Shown here: positions 33,640 to 44,505 of the stretch, in pieces
How positions within the stretch are numbered: position 1 is the stretch's first letter
Layout of the letters: each line of letters starts with the position of its first letter
Assembly: GCF_050947875.1 (NCBI RefSeq)
Contig: NC_134573.1
Span: 51,138,115 to 51,202,114 of the forward strand
From: Dermacentor variabilis
Taxonomy: Eukaryota > Arthropoda > Arachnida > Ixodida > Ixodidae
Direction of reading: 5' to 3'
Length of the DNA stretch: 64,000 bases
Notes under the pieces: generated by a model
Seen by the model: the letters and a program-made list of their open reading frames with translations, nothing else
Databases searched by the model: none
Told to the model about the DNA's origin: nothing
Program-made: the position numbers and the translations under genes

Positions 33640-34670
33640 CGTTGGACATAGGCTGCCGCCTAGAGCACGACTTCGAATAGGTCTCCTTTTGCAGCTACGC
33701 AGTACACAGTTTGCTTTATCACATATTCAATTGTTTTCTTGACGACCGACGCTCGAATTCTACGGCAGACATTCGTTGCCCTTGCCTTGAGCTAATCTGA
33801 CGTCCGTCTCAATCATGTAAACACAATTTTCACATAATCACAAAGAAAAAAATCGGGTGGAGGGAGGTCAGGTAACTTACCCGGCCAATTTACAGGCCTG
33901 CGCTTTCCAATCTATTGCACAAGAAATGTCTCATCCAGCCAATTTCGTGCTTTGCGGCTGCTGTGTGCGGGTGCCCAATCTTACTGATATCAAAGAAGGG
34001 GAAAACGTGAAAGCGGGACTTCGCCGAGAAACTCATACACCACTTTTTCAGATGTTGTTCACGCAACTCTGTCCAGTCAGTGTGTGATCGAAGATGGGAC
34101 TGATTATAGCGTCGGCGTAAATTCCGCACCCCATATTGAATGACCTCTGGTACTGATGCCGATCGCGCATTACGAAGTGTGCATTGTAGTTACTCCAATA
34201 GTGTGTAATATTCAAATTTACCTAAACGTGTCTGTGAAATTTGGCTTCATCTGTGCACATGTTGTTGCTCAAAAAGTCCGGTCTCTCAAGGGCTTTTGTG
34301 AGGACCCAATTCGAGAAATCTAGGAGATTCTATAGGTCCCCGTATTTGAATCATTGGTGCTGGTTAACGTCTACGGGAAAAACGCCATCGTATACAATCC
34401 TCCAATCTGATGATTTGGAAATTGGTACCTGGGCGGCCACATCCCGCACGCTAGTATGAGGGTTTGAGGCCAAATATGCTAGAATATCCATTCGTAGACT
34501 AGGACTCAAAGATGGAGTCCTACGCCGCTGTTCCTTCAAGCTGCCTCTTTGTCTCGGGCTTTCATCATTTCTGATGATAGTCGACAAGATGGGTCCACCG
34601 CCGCGCTTCGATGATTAATTTGTATTTGCAGGCTTCCTCTTGCTGTCATTTTCAGCTCCCAAGGTAAGGA
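33640..34670 (-). pseudogene. mariner/Tc1-like transposase, decayed
   Basis: The minus frame 34351-34587 holds a helix-turn-helix region (M-D-I-L-A-Y-L-A-S-N-P-H-T-S-V-R-D-V). Reading on in other frames gives N-W-V-L-T-K, M-C-T-D-E-A-K-F (first catalytic Asp), H-Y-W-S-N-Y-N, G-C-G-I-Y-A-D-A-I-I, and L-P-D-L-P-P-P-D-F-F-L near 33850-33880, the third-acid region of DDE transposases of this group. Many stops and frameshifts. Terminal inverted repeats were not identified. Antisense in intron 1. Confidence 0.75.
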
Positions 34671-35800
34671 TTCTTTTTGCTTCTACTCATAAGAGAGACG
34701 TGGCGACTGGGACGAAATAAAACACACATTTAAACATTTGCACTAACGTTGCCAATTCGCTCTTATGCTGATAGGTATTCTGGGAACACAATGAACTGGC
34801 CGTGCACTTTATCCAGGCTAAGACAACAGCTATCACACCTTCTTTCCAAGACCAAACGTGACGTGCTAGTTCAGTCGGGGCGCGGCAGATAAGGCACTTG
34901 CTCGATCACGATGTTTTTTTTTCTTTATTTCATCTAATTCCTCCTGGCCAACTCAGAGGGAGCATGTTCCAAAGGCGCTGCTTTATATGTTTGCGGGGTT
35001 TATTTATTGTCGGAAAAAATTGTACGCACTTTTGACGTCGCTGGATATACCGTAATTAGATGACCCTTGGCGGTGCCTACAAGTGCATCGCTGGCAGTTC
35101 GATAATTACGATATTACGTCTTGAGCTGTAAAATAATTACAATTACCTAAATAAATTTCACTAATTCAAAAATTACTCAGGTAATGTACCGGGCAATATA
35201 TGCACTAAGTTTTCTTCGAGTAACGCAACTGCTCTTGGTGCGCTCTTGGTTCAGTATTGGTTCCACTGTGTATATCTAAACATATTGTGCATGGTGCCTG
35301 CAATGGAAATTTAAAACCACGTTGAAGAGAGAAAATACAATACGGGTGTGGCAGCCACCGCTGATACTTCTAATGCGCTTGTTCTCCTATTGTCGGAACT
35401 AGCAGAAATAAAGAAAACCAGGAATTAAAATCCGTGAACGTCCGCGCCAACAATGATGAGTAAGGCATTATCCACAATAAGATTTGGGTGATCTGGCCTA
35501 GGCAGGACAAAACAAAATTGAATTGATGTGGGTGGCGAAACTCTGAGTATTGACACGTTAGGTGGGGTGGCGGTAGGTTTTGGTATCACAGAGGGAGGGG
35601 GAGCTCCGCCTCTCCCCCGGGAAACTCCGAAGGGAGCTCGGGCCCCGGAGGCCCCCTGTAGTCGGCGCTTATGCATGGGTCAACTCATTCCCACAATCAG
35701 TGTCCTGCAGCAACGCCTGGATCACCTGAACATCGCAGGCTTGCACATTTGCACACTTCTGTTGGGTGTCTCACCTCTAGGCTTTTATCATATTGGCGCG
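34671..35800. other. no recognisable gene; GC-rich patch
   Basis: No supported gene. At 35590-35665 there is a GC-rich patch with a small hairpin (GGGGGAG...CTCCCCC). The long open frames over it are composition artefacts. Confidence 0.45.
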
Positions 35801-35839
35801 TTGTAGTGACGGTGAAGAAAACGGTACAGCGAAACTGTG

Positions 35840-36950
35840 AGCCCACAGCTGTCGTAGTCCCATTTCGTGATATGGGCACCGGCGGGTAGACGTGGCCTGC
35901 TTCTCTACAGAAGTAGGACCTTAGGTGACGGTCGCGGGCGCGGTAAACCTACGTCTTTCATGGTCCGGCTTTGCACAGCCTCGTAGGCTGGCATGTTGGC
36001 GGTGCGGTGGCTGGCGACGGAAATGTGGCGTTACTTGGCCGTGGTTCAGGCGCGCCGAGGCAACGGGGCTTTGACTGCGAGTGACGGCGGCGTAGAACAT
36101 CACTTCCGGCTGGGGTTGCGGAGATGTGGGCCACGTCTGTTACTTCAAGTCACCGTTGAAGGTCTTCCTTGGCTTTGTCAGCGTTCGATGCCACCTGGGG
36201 CTGCGACCTTGGGCACAGCGTTTGCAGCTTTTCTCGTACGAGCACCTCTATTATCTCATGCGGGTCGTCGCCGCGTAGCGCTTCAGCGTAGGTGTCAGCG
36301 TACGGCAGTTGTATTGGCTGGCACATATATCAAACGTGTTCTCGATTGTTGTGGCCTCCGAAACAAACTCGGCGACGGTCTTGGGTGCATTGTGCATGAA
36401 TCCGCCGAAGAGCTGTTCTTGAACACCTCGCATCCGGATCGGAACTTTCTATTTTTCAGACATATCATGGCTGGTGTGGCGCAAGAGCCATGTTATCTTC
36501 TCCGTGAAGATCGAGACGTTCCGGTTCGGTTGTTGTACTCGGGTTTCCAAATGAACTTTGTCTCTTTCCTTGCGTACGACGATTGTGAAAGTACAAGACG
36601 GGGCTGCGGAAGACTCCTCAGGCTGTTGGCTTGGACTCGCGATTCTCGAACCGCGCCCCAGCGGCATCTTTTAAAGAAAAGTTTACATGGCACAGCTTGT
36701 CGTCGTAGTTTCAGTTGTAGTACGCAGCGGTCGTTTTGTACGTTTCCACTTAGCTTTCCGACACTTCGAATGAAGATCCTGCGGCGGTCGACGGCTTCCT
36801 GGGCTGCTGCAATGCGATCGGTCTTGGTTCCACTGAAGCTGTCATCGTGGGTGCTGTTGTGGCCGTGCACTTTCCGGTCTGCTCGCGAAGAAGTCCATGC
36901 TGCGGGAGTAGGTTTCAAAGCCTGAGGCTAGCTCGATGGTTCTGGAGGAT
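35840..36950 (-). pseudogene. Ty3/gypsy gag, decayed
   Basis: A minus-strand relative of the gag at 43.3-44.5 kb. Pieces in several frames match in order: N-V-S-I-F-T-E-K-I-T-W-L-L-R-H (36449-36667), M-R-G-V-Q-E-Q-L-F-G-G-F (36251-36433), F-Y-A-A-V-T-R-S-Q (35921-36103), and a zinc-knuckle remnant about 35840-35920 that keeps two Cys and the G-H but has lost the last Cys. The protease and RT are gone. The 310-codon plus-strand frame over this region is antisense noise. Confidence 0.78.
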
Positions 36951-37034
36951 GTTGGGGCTGTCCTCGCGGCTGGGGTTTCTTTCATAGGTTTGTGGGGGGC
37001 ATCGGGTACATTTCCACAATACACCTCCACCAAA

Positions 37035-37275
37035 TGTCATGTTGTAGTGACGGTGTAAACGCAGCGTAGCAAAAATGTGAATCGCGAAGCTAACATTTTA
37101 TTGTGCGAACCTGATCCCACAAGAGCAAGTGACACTCGGAAGCAGAACGATAGCGGTGACAACAATCGGCGATCGTTGATATCTGATCTGTCGATGAGAC
37201 GTGTCGTCTATTTATGCTTGACTCAATGAACCTTCAAGCGCAATCATGGCCGCTTGCATAATTTCTAGAATGTAC
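37035..37275 (-). repeat. gypsy LTR remnant, minus strand
   Basis: The reverse complement matches the LTRs at 42.7-43.1 and 60.7-61.1 kb: CAGATCAGATATCAACGATC, CGCCGATTGTTGTCACCGCT, GTTCGCACAATAAAATG, and CACCGTCACTACAACATGAC before a final A. It is followed inward by TTGGTGGAGGTG, the same primer-site region as the other copies. The outer boundary is uncertain, near 37275-37340. Confidence 0.7.
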
Positions 37276-38100
37276 AACATTATTCCCATTACGCATGGAA
37301 TTTGATTAGACTTGGCTTGGCAACAACACAGAAAACAGATAGAACCATCCAAGACATTTCAGCGACTTCCGATACGAGAAGGCATCCTGCGTTGACGGAC
37401 AGCCTTTAATATTTGTTAGCCGGTGAAATACGCTCTACGGATAAAGAAAAATGAGTATTCTTGCAAACAGAACAATTTCAGCACCCTCGCTTGTGGAAGC
37501 GCTTATGGATGGCATTCATAGGTGATAAGATCGGCTGCTGAATCCTTCTTTGCTTAGTGCAGTCCGACTTCTTTTCCTTGGACAGAAGCTTTTAGAAGGT
37601 AAGTTTTTATTTTTATGATACTAGGTGGCTTGTATGCACTTCTAGTTCAGATTATAACACACGAGCAATATTTCTAAGGCTAAATATGATGTAGTATTAC
37701 AACATATTACCTTAGCCATGCACAATTTTTGTAATGTCCAAACGTTCACGTTTCTAAAATCAGTCGTTAGTCTAAATGGCTAACGACTGTAGGGCTCTGT
37801 GACGGTGCGTGCGCAACGGTGCCTGATTGGGTATGCGTGGTTCGAAATCCGGACGCCAAGGCCGGATTTTGTGACACGGGCCCTTGGCGCTAGCGTGTTA
37901 AATTCACGCACCCCTCGCTTACAGGAAAATGGGGGTAAGCGAAGCTTGTCCTGCGTGCACTTTACCTTCGTCAAGGTTGAGTGACCCAGAGGTAATTGTG
38001 CCGCACTGCTTCGGCCTCCCTCTCCCTCAGCTCAAGATCTTCTTGTTGCTGGCGAATTGTCTGGGCTGGGGGGGCTCTACGGACGCATATATATTTGGGC
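37276..38100. other. no recognisable gene
   Basis: No supported coding region. A GGTTCGAAATCC motif at 37839-37850 resembles a B-box, but no matching SINE body was found. Confidence 0.45.
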
Positions 38101-38104
38101 ATAG

Positions 38105-38855
38105 TAACTAGTTCAGCTTCTTGGCTGAACATTGTGGAAGGCTACAACACAAGAACCGACTGAGACAAAAGAGATACAGAAGGTACACACACAGCGCTGA
38201 CCAACATTAGAGTTGAGCGCATCAACGCCAAGCGAGATACAGCCGTCATTTTCACTTTGTGGTGCACGTTTCGCGACTTTTCCTACCAGAATCGGTAGAC
38301 CCGGACCGTCTTTGTTAGGTTCCACGGCGAATTGTGGCCCGTCCTGTAAAAATTCACACGCATCCTCCCTAGATCCACGTTGGAATAGTTGTGCACACTG
38401 TTCTTGGTTACGAGATCCTTTGGACGACGGAGGCTCCGGAGTAGCGTCGGTAAACGTTACCAGTTTACTTCCGTCGTCTGTGCCACTTTAACCTTGCGTA
38501 CAAGCAGTCTTTGACGATACGGTCTGTTTTCTCCATTCAGCTCTCAGTATTTAGGGGATCCGTTTTCCATGGCCTGTGCAAGGGCTAAAATGACCCAAAA
38601 GAAATCTGATTTCAGGCAGAAGGACGTTGAAGCGAAGACAATAGCAAGTGGCGCGTGACCGACGCAAGGCCAAGGAAACGACAGCGATAAGGGAGCAAGG
38701 ATACATGCTGGTACGAGCAAAAGAGCCCGATGTACTTGAAATGAAGTTGAGCAGAGTAACTAGTTGGGCTCGTTGGTTGTTCGTACTTTGTGTGCCTCCT
38801 TTGTTTCCATCGGTTCTCACGTTGTAGCCTTCTACTATGTTCAACAAGGTATACG
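38105..38855. mobile_element. Penelope-like element remains, inverted ends
   Basis: Two inverted copies of about 90 bp (38113-38205 and 38757-38850), sharing GTAGAAGGCTACAAC/GTGGAAGGCTACAAC and A(A/G)AACCGA. They flank a minus-strand coding remnant with the start-region signature of Penelope-like proteins. The right copy begins with TTGGGCTCGTTGGTTG, close to the head of the short foldback inserts. Penelope-like elements often carry repeated ends in direct or inverted order. Assignment is by motif memory. Confidence 0.5.
38213..38500 (-). pseudogene. Penelope-like N-terminal fragment
   Basis: The frame contains D-G-P-Q-F-A-V-E-P-N, G-L-P-I-L-V-G-K-V-A-K-R-A-P and C-I-S-L-G-V-D-A-L, a pattern I associate with the region before RT in Penelope-like proteins (G-P-K-F, then a leucine-rich V-x-x-A stretch, then G-V-D). 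The RT and GIY-YIG nuclease parts are absent. Low to moderate certainty. Confidence 0.5.
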
Positions 38856-38857
38856 GC

Positions 38858-38997
38858 ATAATTCTGACCACTCGGGATCCTTTACCTTAAGTCGAATGCA
38901 TGGTACACGTCCATTTTGGAGATGCGCCGAAATCAGTGCCGCTACCATAGATGGGGTTTGACCTCGCGACCCCTTACTCAGCAACGCTAAGCTGACA
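38858..38997 (-). mobile_element. tRNA-derived SINE, minus, diverged
   Basis: Aligns in order with the minus-strand copy at 40.6-40.8 kb: TCTGACCACTCGGGATCCTT, TACCATAGATGGGGTTTGAC (B-box side), GCGACCCCTTACTCAGCAAC (head). Clearly older. Confidence 0.65.
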
Positions 38998-39159
38998 GGT
39001 TTAGCCTAAAACCAAAGGACAAGAACACGAATACAGACAAGTCTTTATGTGATCTTAGTCTCGTTTCTTAAGACTTCATTTCATTGGTGAGTAGGCTAAA
39101 GTTCGCTATTGTTGTCAGTGTCTTCGCTTGTTGTTGTCTCCCAGTAGGTTTTCACTCGG

Positions 39160-39660
39160 ATGAACAACTTAATTTTTCAGGCACCAAGTATAACACACAC
39201 CACACAAGAGAGGACAATGGGGCAGAGCGGCACTTGCAACTACTTTATTTTCACAGAAAACACGTACATATATGCCCTCATGTTTCAAGAGGAAAAGAAC
39301 CGCGACTTCAGACGTCGCAGTTCTTTTCCTCTTTAAAGATGATGGATGAACTGGCCCAGGGTACTCCCCCCCCTTCATATATACTCTCAGTCAGCGCTTG
39401 CGCAAGGATGCTCAAGCATCAAGTACTTACCGTACTTGATGCTTGGCCCTTTCAACAAACTTTTTCTGAATTATACAATGATAACGAGGTTTGAATAACA
39501 CACCAGCTACCTATCTTACTGTTATTAAAGGCATTTAGTAATTCACTAGCTTCTGTATTTTTGCTTCTGGTCTGTTTGTTGAAAGGTCTTATCTTACTGT
39601 ACTTGATGCTTGAGTGCGCTTGCTGAGCAGGCGCTGACCGAGGGCATGTCTTCTCTGATA
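39160..39660. repeat. nested inverted repeats, possible Penelope-like end
   Basis: Contains a 20-bp hairpin (39287-39306 with 39314-39333, one mismatch), a perfect 14-bp hairpin (39413-39426 with 39432-39445) and a larger inverted pair (about 39388-39462 with 39583-39650, sharing CCTTTCAACAAAC and AAGCATCAAGTA). The region also has GAGGACAATGGGGCAGAGCG followed by CACTTGCAACTACTTTATTT, similar in style to the start of Penelope-like units. Identity is uncertain. Confidence 0.55.
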
Positions 39661-39949
39661 ATATAGTTGGGTGGTGCTGTTTCTCGTCAAACTCTCTTGT
39701 GTGCTGTGTGTTGCTTTTTGGTGCTTTAAAAATAGGTATAATTATTCAGTGCCAACTTGCCCAGCAAGAAATTCTCTTCAGAGCTACTTAATCTTTTATT
39801 TTTATTTTTATCATGTTGCAATGCACCGAGTGCCCAAGAGAGGGGAAGATCTAAAATCGCAGACAATAAAAAGAGAAAGAACACTGCGCTGCAGAGCCCA
39901 TGAACAAAATAAATATCAGATGTTAATTATCTCAACCCTTCGTTTATTA

Positions 39950-40430
39950 CGCGTGCGAAAAAAGCAAGAGAAAACAACATATATAATAAACTGAACAGGT
40001 ATGGGTAACGAAAAAATTGAGGCTTATCCAGATTATGCTGTCGACTGAGCTGAGGAAAAAACCAATTTCTCCAATGCTGAATAACAATTCAGGAAGGTGG
40101 TTCCAGTTCAGGAATGAGAGAAGGACAGTGTTGTAGTACGTATGGCAACGTTGAGAGCTTATTCTGGGTACGGCGACATGAAAAGAGCTCGTTTGATCCA
40201 ATATGAATTGAATAGCTTATTGTTGCGGTACCCTTTATGCAAGAAGCAAAGATGCACAACTTTCTTCGAGTACGAGCAAATGAGGGTACAAAGTGGATTT
40301 CGTCCAGAATACGCTAGCAGTGCGATGATAGGCATATCAAAACGAGCTGACTGATTCTGCTAACCTTTAAGCTTGTTGATTATTGTAACGTGACCGGGGT
40401 CATAGAATTAGGCGGCGCGTTTTAGTTAGG
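39950..40430 (-). pseudogene. CR1-type LINE, 3' end fragment
   Basis: The minus frame 39947-40201 contains S-S-F-H-V-A-V-P-R, then F-L-N-W-N-H-L-P-E-L-L, resembling the C-terminal W-N-x-L-P block of CR1-superfamily proteins. The upstream part is in other frames. Decayed and 5'-truncated. Confidence 0.55.
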
Positions 40431-40575
40431 GTTTTTTATGCGCTGTGTACGCAAGATAGAATTTTGTATCTACGAAAGCAAATGTACAGTTGGCCTTAGA
40501 TCTGATTCAGTCAACATGCAGTTTTCACGACAGATTGTCATGAATATGAAAGCCAAGCTTATCGGCAGTTAGGGA

Positions 40576-40788
40576 TAATAATAATAATATTTGGGGTTTT
40601 ACGTGCCAAAACCACTTTCTGATTATGAGGCACGCCGTAGTGGAGGACTCCGGAAATTTTGACCACCTGGGGTTCTTTAACGTGCACCTAAATCTAAGCA
40701 CACGGGTGTTTTCGCATTTCGCCCCCATCGAAATGCGGCCGCCGTGGCCGGGATTCGATTCCGCGACCTCGTGCTCAGCAGCCCAACA
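40576..40788 (-). mobile_element. tRNA-derived SINE with perfect 12-bp TSD
   Basis: Minus-strand copy, 213 bp, flanked by GGCAGTTAGGGA at 40564-40575 and 40789-40800 with no mismatch. The tail on the left is (ATA)n. It is 5'-truncated just after the A-box region: the B-box side (GATTCGATTCC) is present and the usual GCTCAGTGG start is absent. Very close to copy 1 in sequence, so a recent insertion. Confidence 0.9.
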
Positions 40789-40800
40789 GGCAGTTAGGGA

Positions 40801-42718
40801 ATATAGTTATGTATCTGTTAAGGAACATCGTAGGAGAAGGAGATCGACCGTAAGAAACATTCATTGACTTATAAGTGCGTATTTTCAATTGAACCTTGAA
40901 TGAATTAATGTTTGTTTTGGCAGCAAATACAACAAATCTGTGAAAGATGCTGACAAAAAGGCACGAATGCCTGACTGTTGCACCAGGTAACGTGTTAGAC
41001 CAGGTAATAATGGTATTACCCATTTACCGCCAGAATTATTAAGGGCACGACAAAAAATTGTCGCACGAGATTTTAATTTCATTTAACCCGGGTAATTAAG
41101 TGTAGCTATTACTTTGTGCTAATTGAGCATTATCGAAGCACTTGTTGTATGTCACTAATTCGCGACTTCCGGCACTTGGGCCAAAAACGTTGCACATATA
41201 GTGCAAGAAAATGACATCAACCTGAAACATTTTCTGCTTTAACTCCTGCAAAACTGAATATTCTGCACTATTATATGGCCATATATTTATTGAATGGGAG
41301 ACACAACTTTCACCGGTAAGCTATGGCTGTTGAAAATACCGAAAACAGAAAACCAATTTGTACAGGCGCAAAAGCACATTGTACTTTGTGCACATATATA
41401 GCTATTCCTGCATTGGGCCCTTCTCGCCTGCATTGTTTGGTTTGCAGAAACCAGTGGCACCTGGCTGCTGCTGTCAGTGCTAACGAGGCCGTAGGCTACA
41501 GGGAGGTAGCGTAGCCGGGGAGAGCGAATCGAATCAGTGAAATGCAGTCCCGTCTCTGTCACCCCCTCTTTTATTGAGTTATGTGTACGAAGTATTGCTG
41601 GTAGAAAATACGCGTGACAACGCATGCAGCCTGGCACTCCGAACCAGGCCACCTGCGTACCCGTAATCCCTGAATAAACATTCCTCACTACGCCACTGGC
41701 TAGGGGCACTTCGCAAGGCTTCTGACGGACATCTCTAGGTTTCTGCATAAAAAGTTGCAGGAATCTAAATGCTAAAGAGACGTAATGTCCATTCCCTACC
41801 ACTTAACAAGGCGCGTTCCTAGTATTCGAGCATGTTGCTAAAGTCATTGTGTCGAATGGAGCGAATTCGTAACTTACCGTAGAAAAACCAATAACGCTCT
41901 AATTGACTGAATTCTCACGCCTACTACACAGCCGTCGTAATCTCTGGGATGAAAACAAACGGAAGAACATTTTTGATGCACTATTGACTTTTTAAGCAAA
42001 ATCTGTGCAAAAAGTTCAACGTGGGGCCACAACCTCGATTGCGGCTGCAAACAATGAATACGATACTGCATACTCCAATTTTCACAGATGGCGCAGTGTG
42101 TCAGCGCACGAAAACGCTGTAGCGAACGAGTGAAAATCGGCAATCGAGTCAAAAAGCTTCTAGCGCCTAAATTGCACTTATTAGTTTTGTGGCGAATTCA
42201 CGGCAACTGTCGTTAAACGGTTAATGGCAGTTGGGAGATTAGCTGTGTCAGAGTCGGAAGAAATTTTGCAATACATAAGTCCTCATGGAAAAGGCCGAGA
42301 AGGAAATTTCATTAGGCAAATTAGGAATATATATTTTAATAAGTGATAAAGGCGTTTGAATATATCCCTATGGCACAGCTGATCCCACAGGCATCGCAGG
42401 TGAGTTAGCATTGTTAACTTCGATGTACTGAGCTTCGTTGGATAGGAAGGCTTCAATTCAGCGAAGCGCGAATGGGGCAATGTTCATATGGCACATGAAT
42501 GCACACTAGTCGTTGCATCCACTTGCCACTTGCATCACAAATGCTTCCCAAAACTCGAACCGACTCCTCGCACATTAGTTGATGAATACAGGAGAGAAAA
42601 AAAAGACAGGCTGATGCGTGATGCTTATTCGATAGGATTATTCGTCTGAAAATGAAGGCATGACCAAATATGATACTTCCTATGGGGCATTGTTTGCCTG
42701 CCTTCTGATACACAATAT
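40801..42718. other. no recognisable gene; possible Pol III boxes
   Basis: No supported coding region. On the minus strand TGGCGTAGTGAGG (41695-41683) and GGTTCGGAGTGCC (41645-41633) are spaced about 40 bp apart, like the A and B boxes of a tRNA-derived element, but no second copy was found to confirm it. Confidence 0.4.
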
Positions 42719-43136
42719 TGACACGTGTACTTATCTCTATCGGGCGACCACGTTTCGCCGCCGAACAAATGTTATCGCACAGCGCGGGACGCGCCTGCAT
42801 GTATCCGAAGTTTCTGGAAAGTTATCGATGCTTCTATCCGCTGTCTGTTGTCGCCGAACCTTGTATTATCTGATTTCATCGCGTGACGCGAATGGTGTAG
42901 AACTTTGTGGAAGGCACGCGGGTCCGAACGATTAGACTGAAACATTCGACGACTGCTGTATAAAAGCCGACGCACTTGACCCGCAGATCAGATTTTCGAC
43001 GATCGCCGACTGTGTTCGCCCCTATCGTTGCGCCTTAAGTGTAGCCTGTTTTGTGGGCAGAGGTTCGCCCAATAAAAGCTAGTTTTGTCTTTCACAGTAC
43101 TGCTACTGTGTTTTTTAACGTCACTACCACGTGACA
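42719..43136 (+). repeat. gypsy 5' LTR
   Basis: Starts TGACACGTGTACTTATC and ends CACTACCACGTGACA. It contains a TATAAAAG box near 42960 and AATAAAAG at 43071, suitable for promoter and poly(A) signal. It matches the 3' LTR at 60739-61068 through GTTATCGAT, TTTTCGACGAT(C/T)GCCGACTG and GTTCGCCCAAT. The left boundary is inferred from that comparison and the TG start. Confidence 0.75.
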
Positions 43137-43138
43137 TC

Positions 43139-43156
43139 TGGTGGAGGTGCTAGTGC
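43139..43156 (+). promoter_or_regulatory. gypsy primer-binding site
   Basis: TGGTGGAGGTGC starts two bases after the LTR end, the usual place for a tRNA 3' end to prime minus-strand DNA synthesis. The same bases follow the LTR remnant at 37035 (minus). The tRNA used is not identified. Confidence 0.6.
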
Positions 43157-43320
43157 GTTCATGTACCGAACGCCCCCGCAAAGCCGCGATCCAAGCCCGA
43201 AGCCCGAGGAAAAAAAACATCGCCCAAGACCAGCGCGCTAGCCGCAGACTGCAAGGACTGCCCCCAGAGCAAGGACTTCTACCTGAGTCGACAAGGAAGA
43301 TCGTGGTCAAAGCAACCCCA

Positions 43321-44505
43321 ATGGCTGCCCCAGCGTCCCCCGTTATCCTACAACCTCGGGACCCACCGACCTTCCATGGAGCAGCGACTGAAGACGGAGA
43401 ATCCTGGCTGGAGACCTACGAACGAATCGCGACTTTTAACAACTGGGACTCCGACGACAAGCTGCGGCATGTATACTTTGCCTTAGAAGATGCCGCCAGA
43501 ACATGGTTTGAGAACCGGGAGTCGACCTTGAAGACATGGGAGCTCTTCCGTACCGGCTTCCTGCGCACCTTTACGAGCGTCGAGCGCAAGGAAAGGGCCG
43601 AAGCCATGCTGGACGCCCTAGTGCAGCTACCTAATGAGAACGTTGCCATCTTCACGGAAGAAATGAACCGTCTGTTCCGCCATGCCGACCCGGATATGCC
43701 CGTGGAGAGGAAAGTCCGCCTTCTCATGCGTGGTGTGAAGGAAGAACTTTTCGGCGCAATGATACGAAGCCCACCGAAGACCGTAGAAGAGTTCCTTCGC
43801 GAGGCCACCAGCATCGAGAAGACACTCGAAATGCGGAACCGGCAATTAAACCGCCGAACAAGCTCTACCTACGACGCAGGAATTCAATCACTGGCCACGG
43901 ACGATCTGCGTGAGACCATCAGGGCGATAGTGGGCGAAGAACTGCGCAAGGTCTTGCCTTCGTCGCAGCCTCAAGTGGCCTCAATCGCCGACATCGTGAA
44001 AGAAGAGGTGCACCGATCGCTTGGAGTTCCTCAGGTGCAACCAGAATCACCACAGCCCCAGCCGGAAGCGATGACCTACGCCGCCGTCGCACGCCGTCAA
44101 GGCCCCCCTCCGCGACCGCGCCAGGGCCCGGTGACGCCGCGATTCCGTCGTCCGCCGCCGCCACCGCCAGCACGCCCACCCGCCGCCCAGCGCACCTACG
44201 CGAGGAAGACGGACATTTGGCGAGCCCCCGACCACCGCCCGCTCTGCTATCACTGCGGAGAAGCCGGCCATGTGTACCGCCGATGCCCATACCGCGACTT
44301 GGAACTGAGAGGGTACGCCGTGAATGCGCCGCGTCCACAGCTTGGCGAGCGCCCACGTGACATTGCCGATTACCTCGCCGCTACTCAGTGGAGCCCTCGA
44401 TGGCCGTCCCGTTCGCCGTCACCAGGCCGCTACCTGTCGCCGCAGCGCCGACCATACACCGGCCCAGCCCGGGGCCGCTCTGCGAGCCCATATCCGGAAA
44501 ACTAA
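43321..44505 (+). CDS. gypsy gag (capsid and nucleocapsid)
   Basis: An intact frame. I place the start at ATG 43321 (M-A-A-P-A-S-P-V) although the open frame continues upstream. It shows the capsid pattern of retrotransposon gag: W-L-E-T-Y-E-R-I-A, A-A-R-T-W-F-E-N, W-E-L-F-R-T-G-F-L, and M-R-G-V-K-E-E-L-F. A proline-rich linker follows, then one CCHC knuckle (C-Y-H-C-G-E-A-G-H-V-Y-R-R-C) about residue 305. It assembles the particle and binds element RNA. The end overlaps the start of the protease frame (44388-44505) in another frame, consistent with frameshift expression of pol. Confidence 0.88.
   Translation: MAAPASPVILQPRDPPTFHGAATEDGESWLETYERIATFNNWDSDDKLRHVYFALEDAARTWFENRESTLKTWELFRTGFLRTFTSVERKERAEAMLDALVQLPNENVAIFTEEMNRLFRHADPDMPVERKVRLLMRGVKEELFGAMIRSPPKTVEEFLREATSIEKTLEMRNRQLNRRTSSTYDAGIQSLATDDLRETIRAIVGEELRKVLPSSQPQVASIADIVKEEVHRSLGVPQVQPESPQPQPEAMTYAAVARRQGPPPRPRQGPVTPRFRRPPPPPPARPPAAQRTYARKTDIWRAPDHRPLCYHCGEAGHVYRRCPYRDLELRGYAVNAPRPQLGERPRDIADYLAATQWSPRWPSRSPSPGRYLSPQRRPYTGPARGRSASPYPEN

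Noticed and set aside
35993..36925. 310-codon plus-strand open frame
   Set aside because: Antisense of the decayed gypsy gag; no family signature on the plus strand.
37839..37850. GGTTCGAAATCC as a tRNA gene B-box
   Set aside because: No cloverleaf or A-box at proper spacing could be drawn.
41287..41802. 171-codon minus-strand frame
   Set aside because: No domain recognised and it overlaps the possible Pol III-type repeat; likely noncoding.
43416..44356. Minus-strand frames of 132-145 codons
   Set aside because: Antisense of the intact gypsy gag.
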